Shown piece after piece: positions 1-5,756 of a DNA stretch of 6,723 nt. A program made the translations under genes and the position numbers. The DNA lies in assembly GCA_963627215.1 (NCBI GenBank), contig CAVGAH010000109.1, forward strand, positions 1-6,723. The letters run 5' to 3'. Each line of letters begins with the position of its first letter. The stretch's first letter is position 1. The notes under the pieces are model-generated. The model was not told the DNA's origin and searched no databases. It saw only the letters and a program-made list of their open reading frames with translations. This DNA comes from CAKQOE01 sp963627215 (lineage in GTDB: Bacteria > Bacillota > Clostridia > Peptostreptococcales > Anaerovoracaceae).

Positions 1-25
1 TTGTGCGCTTAATGACTTTGCAGCA

Positions 26-54
26 TTGACGCGGCGAATCATGCAATTTATAAT
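26..54 (+). promoter_or_regulatory. Sigma-A promoter for the DUF2007/aroD-aroK unit
   Basis: TTGACG at 26-31 matches the -35 consensus at 5 of 6 bases. It is followed after exactly 17 nt by a perfect TATAAT at 49-54. Transcription should begin near position 61, which gives a leader of about 120 nt before the first start codon. A second, weaker candidate, TTGATA (121-126) with TATTAA (144-149) at 17 nt spacing, could give a short leader. Activity is inferred from consensus match only. Confidence 0.6.
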
Positions 55-70
55 ATACTGGATGAAGTGT

Positions 71-104
71 AATACTCAGGTATTGCTATTGGGCGCGGGC
101 GCCC
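71..104 (+). promoter_or_regulatory. Structured 5' leader with two small stem-loops
   Basis: Two adjacent potential hairpins lie just after the predicted transcription start. The first pairs AATAC (71-75) with GTATT (80-84) around a 4-nt loop. The second pairs GGGCG (91-95) with CGCCC (100-104) around a 4-nt loop and is entirely G and C. No T-run follows, so this is not an intrinsic terminator. I recognise no riboswitch or T-box signature. A regulatory role is speculative; the complementarity itself is plain. Confidence 0.3.
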
Positions 105-182
105 GGAGCTATGGATAAAGTTGATATTTATTTATATGTTGAATATTAATTATTGATTATATTAGAAAGGAAGTTAATATAA

Positions 183-530
183 ATGTTTTTCGGAAGAAAT
201 AAAAATAAAGAGCATGAGCCGTGGCGTGACGGTGTTTACCTGACTACTGTTCAGACTACGTTTGAGGCGGATATCATAGAGTCGAAGCTGAGCGGTGAGG
301 GGATACCGAGCATCAGAAGGTATGAGGGCGGCGGAAATTATCTTGAGATAGTTTTCGGTCAGCAGAATGTGTTTCCTATAGAGATATACGTGCCGGAGGA
401 TGCGCTTGAAAGGGCTAAGGAGGCTATAGTCAGCGTTCCTATAGATGATGATTTTGAAGAGGCAGGCGAAGAAACGGAAATGGAGTCGGCTGAGGGATCA
501 GGTCAGGAGAGTGCAGAAGATAATGAGTAG
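183..530 (+). CDS. DUF2007 domain protein, possible signalling or regulatory partner
   Basis: This is a 115-residue soluble protein without signal peptide or membrane segment. Residues about 18-83 fit the DUF2007 fold (sometimes called putative prokaryotic signal transducing protein). The opening V-Y-L-T-T-V plus F-E-A-D-I-I-E-S-K-L helix is typical of proteins that sense or bind through an alpha/beta ACT-like fold. A Glu-Ile-Tyr-Val-Pro strand and an A-L-E-R-A-K-E-A-I helix follow. Residues 87-115 form a very acidic, Ser/Glu-rich tail that is probably disordered. The start is supported by AAAGGAAG ending 9 nt upstream. Its stop overlaps the start of aroD-aroK by 8 nt, which indicates translational coupling and a possible functional link with the shikimate pathway enzyme. 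The biochemical function of the family is not established, so none is assigned. Confidence 0.85.
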   Translation: MFFGRNKNKEHEPWRDGVYLTTVQTTFEADIIESKLSGEGIPSIRRYEGGGNYLEIVFGQQNVFPIEIYVPEDALERAKEAIVSVPIDDDFEEAGEETEMESAEGSGQESAEDNE

Positions 531-1878
531 TGTTGTTGAGGTCGGAGGACTTAAAATAGGCGAAGGAATGCCGAAAATATGCGTTCCTGTCGTCGCTGAA
601 AATATTGAGGAAATAAAAAAGCAGGCAAACAGGATAATGCTTACCCCGGCTGATATAGTTGAATGGCGTGTTGATCACCTGAAACGGGCAGACGATATAC
701 CGTCCGTTCTCGTTGCGCTTGATAAGCTCAGGGCATATCTTGTGGAAAAGCCCGTGCTGTTTACGTTCAGGACTGCCGCGGAGGGCGGAGAAAAGGCTGT
801 TTCGACTGAAAAATATGTTGAGATATATGAGGCTGTAATAGAATTGGGAAAGGCCGAGCTCGTGGACATTGAGCTCATGCTCGGTGATGATGTTGTTATC
901 AGGCTTATAAAAAAGGCTCATGAGAATGGCGTAAAAACAGTACTTTCAAACCATGATTTCAATGCGACTCCGTCTGTTGATGTCATGACTGAGCGCCTTA
1001 TGAAGATGAAGGAGCTCGGTGCTGACATAGCAAAGATAGCGGTAATGCCGCGCAGTACATCTGATGTACTTGCCTTATTTACGGCGTCTGAAAATATGAA
1101 GCGTGTTGGATCGCCTGTACCTGTAATAACGATATCTATGGGTCCTGTCGGTCTGATATCCAGGATAGCCGGAGAGACATTTGGCTCGGCAGTGACATTC
1201 GCGTCGTCAGGCAAAGCTTCTGCGCCCGGTCAGATAGATGCTGACGAGCTTGACGCGATACTGAATACTATATATCACTCTATGGCTGCTTCGCAGCCCG
1301 GCGGTACAGAAGCATCGGAAAGCACGGAGGATGCGGATACACAGAAGAGCAATATAGTTCTCATAGGCTTTATGGGAACGGGCAAAACTACGGTAGCGCG
1401 CAGGATCGCCGAAAAGACAGGCTATGATATCCGTGAGATGGACGAGCTTATAGAAAAGGATATGGGAATGAGCGTTGCGCGGATATTTCAGGAGCGCGGC
1501 GAGCCGTATTTCAGAGATCTCGAAAGCGATATGGCGCAGAGAGTCGCTTCATCTGAAAACGTGGTGATATCATGCGGCGGCGGAACAGTAATGCGCCGTA
1601 AAAACGTTGACGCGCTGAGAAGATCAGGCAGGATAATCCTCCTGAGAGCAAAGCCTGAGACTGTGCTTGAGCGCCTAAAAAAGAACGGCGATAAGCGCCC
1701 GGTACTCAGCAAGTATCAGAGCAGAGGATACATATCATGGCTTATGAAAAAAAGAAGCGATGCATACATGGGCGCGGCTGACTATATTATAGACGTAGAC
1801 GGGCGCGCAACAGACGATATAGCCGATGAGATAATCAGCTATATCGGTGTTAAGACTGCGGAAGAACAGGGAAAATAA
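523..1878 (+). CDS. aroD-aroK: Bifunctional 3-dehydroquinate dehydratase (type I) / shikimate kinase
   Basis: This 451-residue cytoplasmic fusion covers steps 3 and 5 of the shikimate pathway: 3-dehydroquinate to 3-dehydroshikimate, and shikimate plus ATP to shikimate 3-phosphate. Residues about 18-255 are type I dehydratase. They carry E47-W-R49, H144 in S-N-H-D-F, the Schiff-base lysine K171 in I-A-K-I-A-V-M-P, R214, and S233/Q237 in A-S-A-P-G-Q. These match E. coli AroD 46/48/143/170/213/232/236 with a constant offset of one. A Ser/Glu-rich linker spans about 256-275. Residues about 276-448 are shikimate kinase: Walker A G282-FMGTGKT with K288, E305-x-D307 (first Asp of the usual DxD is Glu), R331 in F-R-D-L-E, C-G-G-G at 351-354, lid Arg R392 and R411. 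Both halves look active. The start is ATG 523, inside the end of the DUF2007 gene, with AGGAGA 12 nt upstream. An in-frame ATG at 445 would add 26 basic residues absent from AroD and is not favoured. AroE (step 4) is not in the window. Confidence 0.93.
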   Translation: MSSVVEVGGLKIGEGMPKICVPVVAENIEEIKKQANRIMLTPADIVEWRVDHLKRADDIPSVLVALDKLRAYLVEKPVLFTFRTAAEGGEKAVSTEKYVEIYEAVIELGKAELVDIELMLGDDVVIRLIKKAHENGVKTVLSNHDFNATPSVDVMTERLMKMKELGADIAKIAVMPRSTSDVLALFTASENMKRVGSPVPVITISMGPVGLISRIAGETFGSAVTFASSGKASAPGQIDADELDAILNTIYHSMAASQPGGTEASESTEDADTQKSNIVLIGFMGTGKTTVARRIAEKTGYDIREMDELIEKDMGMSVARIFQERGEPYFRDLESDMAQRVASSENVVISCGGGTVMRRKNVDALRRSGRIILLRAKPETVLERLKKNGDKRPVLSKYQSRGYISWLMKKRSDAYMGAADYIIDVDGRATDDIADEIISYIGVKTAEEQGK

Positions 1879-1881
1879 TAA

Positions 1882-1897
1882 TATAATATAATATAAT
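1882..1897 (+). repeat. (TATAA)3T short tandem repeat
   Basis: Directly after the aroD-aroK stop there are three overlapping TATAAT hexamers (1882-1887, 1887-1892, 1892-1897) with a 5-bp period. Each is a perfect -10 box, but no convincing -35 box lies 16-18 nt upstream of any of them. It may be part of a promoter for the permease operon, an AT-rich melting or UP-like element, or simple slippage DNA. Confidence 0.6.
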
Positions 1898-1947
1898 GTG
1901 GTTGTGATCAAAAGTATGTTTTCAAATGCATGCTGTTGATTATATGT

Positions 1948-1962
1948 CCGCGCCGGGCGCGG
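1948..1962. repeat. GC-only palindrome in the permease leader
   Basis: CCGCGCC (1948-1954) and GGCGCGG (1956-1962) are perfect reverse complements around a single G. They lie in an AT-rich spacer 44 nt before the permease start. As RNA this would fold with a 3-nt loop after giving up one pair. No T-run follows, so it is not a terminator. It shares the 9-mer GGGCGCGGG with the leader hairpin near position 91. It may be an operator or an mRNA structure. Confidence 0.55.
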
Positions 1963-2006
1963 GTATGTATCAGTTAAGGCAGGAGATTATTTACAGGAGA
2001 TTTATT

Positions 2007-3422
2007 ATGGAAGAAAAGAAAACTACGATGGTGAGATCGCTGTCGAAATGGAACCTGCTTTCCATTGGTATAGGCGCGGTCATAGGATGGTCATGGGTCA
2101 TCTACGCAGGCTACTGGAGCGTTACTCCGGGGACCGGTGGCGGTATATTCGCATTCGTTGTGGCGGCGCTGCTGTGCAGCCTTATCGGACTTATCTACGC
2201 GGAGCTGACTTCTGCGTTCCCGAAGATCGGCGTTGACGTCAGCATAACCTTCCTGGGGCTGGGGCAGATACCGGCGCTTATAGTCAGCTGGTGCGTCATA
2301 TTGCTGTGGGTAGGATTTATACTGGTCGAGGCGATAATGTTCCCGATCATACTGGGAAATCTCGGCATAAATATACCTGTGGCGGGCGAGCTTTATACGG
2401 TAATGGGCAAGCCGGTCATGCTCACAAATGTTATCATTGCAATTATTTTCAATACATTCTTTGCGTTTATAAATTATCGCGGAGTAAAGCTTTCAGGCTG
2501 GATACAGACGGCGGCGGTAGCGATACTCACGATCGCGGCGGTATTTTTCTGCGGGTCGGGCATAACTATGGGTGACGCGGCTAACGCTCAGCCGATATTT
2601 ACAGATGCTGCAGGTCTGACGACTATAATGCTCATGGTCCCGGGATTTCTGAGCGGCTTCAACGCGGTACCGCAGGCGGTAGAAGAGACGAACATAGCGC
2701 CAAAGACGGTAGGCCGCCTTGTTTTAATGACAGTGTGGGGCTCGGCGCTTTTTTATATACTTATAATACTTGGGCTGGCCTTTGCGATGCCTGAATCACA
2801 GCGCGCAGGCGACGGACTCGTAGTAGTTCAGGCTGTAGGCATGCTTTTCGGCGGCTCTAAGATCGCAACAGGCTTTGTAACATTCGCATCGCTGCTCGGC
2901 ATGCTGACTACATGGAATGCAGCGTACATAGCGGGCAGCCGTTTCCTTTACGGCCTCGCCAGAGCAAAGATGATACCTGACAGACTGGCTGTGCTCCACC
3001 CTGTTTACGGCACGCCAAAGAACGCTATCATACTCATGTTCATACTCGGCACAGTAGCGCCGTTCCTCGGTACAAATTCAGTTATCTACATTGGAATAAT
3101 GGACATCAGCTCGTTCGGGCTTATCGTAACATGGCTTTTCGTAACATTCGCGTTCCTTCGTCTCAGAAAGACGATGCCGGATATAAAGAGACCGTACACA
3201 GTTCCATGCGGAAACATTATAGGCTGGATATCAGTAGTTTTCTGTATCGCGTACCTCTTTATATACACGCCGTGGGGATCTTCCGGCCTGCTGCCTGTAG
3301 AATGGGCGGGGCTCGCAGTTCTCGCAGCCGTAGCGATCATCGTCTACTTCGCGTATAATATCCGCGGTGGCAAGATGGACTATGAAGAGCGCAAGAAGCT
3401 GCTTATAGGTGGCGATGAATAG
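2007..3422 (+). CDS. APC-superfamily amino acid permease-like transporter
   Basis: A 471-residue integral membrane protein with about 12 predicted helices (roughly 16-35, 44-65, 86-115, 138-155, 163-183, 203-225, 238-260, 287-310, 338-355, 360-385, 402-421, 432-450). This is the usual size and layout of amino acid/polyamine/organocation permeases. Family signs include L-I-Y-A-E-L-T-S-A-F-P after helix 2, P-Q-A-V-E-E-T-N near 222-229, S-R-F-L-Y-G-L-A-R-A at 311-320 and R-P-Y-T-V-P at 395-400. Helix 1 reads G27-W-S-W where many amino acid permeases have G-S-G, so substrate recognition may differ from standard alpha-amino acid carriers. The start at ATG 2007 is chosen because AGGAGA lies 6 nt upstream; the in-frame ATG at 1926 adds an implausible 27-residue leader. 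It leads a probable operon with the crotonase and CoA-transferase, suggesting it imports their substrate or a counter-ion partner. The substrate is unknown. Confidence 0.88.
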   Translation: MEEKKTTMVRSLSKWNLLSIGIGAVIGWSWVIYAGYWSVTPGTGGGIFAFVVAALLCSLIGLIYAELTSAFPKIGVDVSITFLGLGQIPALIVSWCVILLWVGFILVEAIMFPIILGNLGINIPVAGELYTVMGKPVMLTNVIIAIIFNTFFAFINYRGVKLSGWIQTAAVAILTIAAVFFCGSGITMGDAANAQPIFTDAAGLTTIMLMVPGFLSGFNAVPQAVEETNIAPKTVGRLVLMTVWGSALFYILIILGLAFAMPESQRAGDGLVVVQAVGMLFGGSKIATGFVTFASLLGMLTTWNAAYIAGSRFLYGLARAKMIPDRLAVLHPVYGTPKNAIILMFILGTVAPFLGTNSVIYIGIMDISSFGLIVTWLFVTFAFLRLRKTMPDIKRPYTVPCGNIIGWISVVFCIAYLFIYTPWGSSGLLPVEWAGLAVLAAVAIIVYFAYNIRGGKMDYEERKKLLIGGDE

Positions 3423-3452
3423 ATCAATAATGAATGAATAAAATACAAGTGC

Positions 3453-3467
3453 GGCCGCCCGGCGGCC
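3453..3467. repeat. GC-only palindrome next to the crotonase ribosome binding site
   Basis: GGCCGCC (3453-3459) and GGCGGCC (3461-3467) are perfect reverse complements around one C. In RNA this gives a 6-bp all-GC stem with a 3-nt loop. It ends only 3 nt before the AGGAGG at 3471-3476, so the stem could influence ribosome access or protect the downstream transcript end after processing. It is not followed by a T-run, which argues against a terminator and leaves the operon intact. Confidence 0.55.
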
Positions 3468-3470
3468 AAA

Positions 3471-3476
3471 AGGAGG
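3471..3476 (+). promoter_or_regulatory. Consensus ribosome binding site that sets the crotonase start
   Basis: A perfect AGGAGG stands 8 nt before ATG 3485. It identifies that ATG as the start and excludes the in-frame ATG at 3434, whose extra 17 residues would be read through the GC palindrome and the ribosome binding site itself. Confidence 0.85.
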
Positions 3477-3484
3477 ACATTCCG

Positions 3485-4249
3485 ATGGATTTTATTAAGA
3501 AAGAAATAAAAGATCATATAGCATACATTACTATAAACAGACCGCCTGCAAACGCGATGAACAGGCAGCTTTACGAGGAGCTGGGCGCGGCGTTCAACAC
3601 GCTTTACGATGAGCTTGACGATGTAAGGATAGCGATACTCACTGCAGAGGGCAGACAGTTCATAGCGGGAAACGATCTTGGCGAGATAGATGAGAGCGGC
3701 GTGGCTGATATGGCGTTTCAGGCAAATTATTTCAACAACTGCATACAGGCCATCACAAACAGCCCGGTTCCTGTAATAGGAGCGATAAACGGCGCCGCTG
3801 TAGGCGCGGGATTCTGCGTGGCAGCTTCGTGCGATGTGCTCGTTGCTGCAGAGGGAGCGCGTTTCGGGCTGCCCGAGATGAAGGTAGGCGTGCTGGGAGG
3901 AATGGCGTTCCTGTCATCGATGGTCCCGCAGAAGCTCGGACGCTACATGACACTCACAGGAGCCCTTATACCTGCTGAAAAGCTGGAAGCTTACGGGTCT
4001 GTACACAGCGTAGTGCCTCGCGAAAAGCTGATGGAAGCAGCTGAAAAAATAGCGGAAGAAGCGATGAGCGCGCCGCCGCTCAGCCTGAGAGCATGGAAAA
4101 AGTGTGTGAAATATATAGACAGGCTTGATTTTGCGAGCATAGAGCACATAACCGATCTGGCGTTCTTTGATCTGATGGATACAGAAGACTCGCAGGAAGC
4201 GGTAAACGCATTTATGGAAAAGCGCAAGCCTCAGTACAAAGGCAGATAA
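3485..4249 (+). CDS. Enoyl-CoA hydratase/isomerase (crotonase) family protein with one catalytic Glu
   Basis: A 254-residue soluble protein of standard crotonase length. The first oxyanion-hole segment is F-I-A61-G-N-D at 59-64. The second is N-G-A-A-V-G-A-G at 102-109. The C-terminal end has the common E-A-V-N-A-F-M-E-K-R-K-P pattern. Counting against rat enoyl-CoA hydratase, the position of Glu144 is Cys111, while Glu164 is kept as E131 in F-G-L-P-E-M, with the same 20-residue spacing. True hydratases normally use both glutamates, so a different reaction on a CoA thioester (isomerisation, a specialised hydration/dehydration, or another crotonase chemistry) is plausible. It sits 62 nt after the permease and 63 nt before the CoA-transferase on the same strand, so the three are probably co-transcribed and the CoA-transferase likely supplies or releases its acyl-CoA. 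Family assignment is firm; the reaction is not. Confidence 0.87.
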   Translation: MDFIKKEIKDHIAYITINRPPANAMNRQLYEELGAAFNTLYDELDDVRIAILTAEGRQFIAGNDLGEIDESGVADMAFQANYFNNCIQAITNSPVPVIGAINGAAVGAGFCVAASCDVLVAAEGARFGLPEMKVGVLGGMAFLSSMVPQKLGRYMTLTGALIPAEKLEAYGSVHSVVPREKLMEAAEKIAEEAMSAPPLSLRAWKKCVKYIDRLDFASIEHITDLAFFDLMDTEDSQEAVNAFMEKRKPQYKGR

Positions 4250-4266
4250 ATACAAAGGCAGATAAT
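4235..4266 (+). repeat. 16-bp tandem duplication across the crotonase stop codon
   Basis: TACAAAGGCAGATAAA (4235-4250) is followed immediately by TACAAAGGCAGATAAT (4251-4266), with 15 of 16 bases identical. The first copy encodes the last residues Y-K-G-R and the TAA stop; the second lies in the spacer and is untranslated. This looks like a recent slippage duplication that lengthened the gap to the CoA-transferase gene. Confidence 0.8.
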
Positions 4267-4312
4267 GCGGAGCAAAGCGTGAAAAGGCTAAAAGGCGGTG
4301 AAATATTATAAA

Positions 4313-5605
4313 ATGAAAGATTACACAGCAGAATACGAAAGCAAAAAAATAACTGTAGAGCAGGCGTTATCAAAGATAGAGTCAGATATGAGTGTCTATG
4401 TCGGCGTAGACGTTGCGGAGCCGGTCACTATAATGCGCGAGATGCATACTATCGCTGACAGAGTAAAAAACGTGACAGTTAATACTGTTCTCGGACCGGA
4501 GGACTATAAGCATCTTCATGAAGAATCGGGAAATATAAGGACGGAAACATTTTTTTACGGACCTTTTACAAGAAGGGCGCACGGAACAGGAAATGTTTCG
4601 ATCATTCCTTCCAGCATAAGTACGCTTTACCGCGACCGCGCGGCGTTCAGAAAACCGAATATATTTATCGGTCTTGCATCTCCTATGGACAAGCACGGCT
4701 TCATGACTATGAGTATGTGCATTTCCCATGAAATGGATGCGCTGGAACAGGCTGATATAGTAATACTCGAAATAAATCCGAATGTACCTGTCGTTTACGG
4801 TGACGCTGCCGTGCATATAAAGGATGTTGATTTTATCGTAGAGTCTGACCGCGACCTGCCGCTCGACCCCGTAGCTGCGCCTAATGAGATACAGGAGATA
4901 ATAGGACATCATATAGCTGACCTGATAGAAGACGGTTCGACTATACAGCTCGGAATAGGCGGCATACCTGACGCTGCCGCGCGTCAGCTCATAAATAAGC
5001 ATGACCTCGGAGTGCATTCGGAGATGTTCACGCCAAGCATGGTAACATTATATGAGGCAGGCGTTATAACAGGTGCTAAAAAGAACATAGATAAAGGCCA
5101 GATGGTCTGCACGCTGCTGACCTCGTCACCGGAAGTATTTGAGTTTGTCGACCATAACCCGGCAGTAAAAATAATGCGCGGAAGCTATGTAAACGACCCG
5201 TTCGTTATAATGAAAAACGACAAGATGGTAGCTATAAACTCAGCTCTCCATGTAGATCTGACGGGCCAGATATTTTCTGAAACTATAGGTCACACGCAGT
5301 ACAGCGGATCGGGCGGAGCAAATGACTTCGCGATGGGAGCGCACCGCTCGCGCGGCGGAAAATCGATAATAGCATTGCCGTCAACAAAGAAGAAGGGAAC
5401 AGTATCTTCTATACAGCCGCTTGACTTTGAGGGCGGCGTAGTAACAGTGCTGCGCCAGACTGTAGATTATGTAGTGACCGAATACGGCGCAGCCCCGCTC
5501 GCAGGCCGCAGCATAAAGGACAGAGTAGAAAACCTGATAGCCATAGCCCATCCTGATTTCAGGGCAGAGCTGCGCGAGCAGGCTAAGAAGCTGGAGCTGT
5601 GGTAG
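4313..5605 (+). CDS. Acyl-CoA:carboxylate CoA-transferase (acetyl-CoA hydrolase/transferase, AbfT/Cat1-like)
   Basis: A 430-residue cytoplasmic enzyme of the family that holds 4-hydroxybutyrate, butyrate, propionate and succinate CoA-transferases. These move CoA between a thioester and a free carboxylate through a glutamyl-CoA intermediate. Key segments are Q-L-G-I-G-G-I-P-D-A at 212-221, G-V-H-S-E237-M-F where E237 is the expected catalytic glutamate (Glu238 in the clostridial AbfT), and S-G-S-G-G-A-N-D-F at 331-339 for CoA binding. Length and motif order are normal, so it looks intact. ATG 4313 is chosen because it aligns with the N-terminus of AbfT-type enzymes; AGGCGGTGA at 4293-4301 would serve it at somewhat long spacing. 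A GTG at 4298 would add five residues and cannot be excluded. As third gene of the permease-crotonase unit it probably activates the imported acid or recovers CoA energy. Closest specificity (acetate, butyrate, 4-hydroxybutyrate or another acid) cannot be told from sequence by eye. Confidence 0.9.
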   Translation: MKDYTAEYESKKITVEQALSKIESDMSVYVGVDVAEPVTIMREMHTIADRVKNVTVNTVLGPEDYKHLHEESGNIRTETFFYGPFTRRAHGTGNVSIIPSSISTLYRDRAAFRKPNIFIGLASPMDKHGFMTMSMCISHEMDALEQADIVILEINPNVPVVYGDAAVHIKDVDFIVESDRDLPLDPVAAPNEIQEIIGHHIADLIEDGSTIQLGIGGIPDAAARQLINKHDLGVHSEMFTPSMVTLYEAGVITGAKKNIDKGQMVCTLLTSSPEVFEFVDHNPAVKIMRGSYVNDPFVIMKNDKMVAINSALHVDLTGQIFSETIGHTQYSGSGGANDFAMGAHRSRGGKSIIALPSTKKKGTVSSIQPLDFEGGVVTVLRQTVDYVVTEYGAAPLAGRSIKDRVENLIAIAHPDFRAELREQAKKLELW

Positions 5606-5685
5606 CGGCAGCAGTAATGTTTTTGAATATGCGATTCTGCGCCGAAATTGTTAAATAACTTAAAATATTAAATAATTTATAATAT

Positions 5686-5733
5686 GATAAAATGCCGACC
5701 CACTGTATCTGCACCACGGGTCGGCATTTTATT
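5686..5733. terminator. Bidirectional intrinsic terminator between convergent genes
   Basis: The arms at 5689-5701 and 5718-5730 are perfect 13-bp complements (AAAATGCCGACCC with GGGTCGGCATTTT). Two more A-T pairs and a G-T pair extend the base, around a 16-nt loop. The GC-rich stem core is followed by TTTTATT on the plus strand and, symmetrically, by TTTTAT on the minus strand. It lies about 80 nt after the CoA-transferase stop and just past the stop of the opposing Rpn gene, so it can end both transcripts. Confidence 0.88.
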
Positions 5734-5756
5734 GAAATTAAGTTATGATATAGTAT

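Noticed and set aside
2..118. Open frame of 38 codons from the left edge that could be the end of an upstream gene
   Set aside because: The peptide resembles nothing I know and the frame runs through the strong promoter and the GC-rich leader hairpin. The other two plus frames close at 12 and 27, so no upstream gene can be supported.
445..522. N-terminal extension of AroD-AroK from ATG 445
   Set aside because: The 26 extra residues are highly basic, lie wholly within the DUF2007 gene in another frame, and have no counterpart in AroD. ATG 523 fits the family numbering with an offset of one.
439..921. A 160-codon open frame on the minus strand across the DUF2007/aroD junction
   Set aside because: It overlaps two recognisable genes on the other strand and shows no domain or ribosome binding site.
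1898..2006. T-box or riboswitch before the permease
   Set aside because: The leader is only about 110 nt and lacks a T-box antiterminator sequence, a terminator hairpin with a T-run, or any riboswitch core I recognise.
4382..5017. A 211-codon open frame on the minus strand inside the CoA-transferase gene
   Set aside because: It is antisense to a clearly conserved enzyme, its product is rich in Tyr, Arg and Ser with no recognisable domain, and it lacks a good ribosome binding site. It is a coding shadow.
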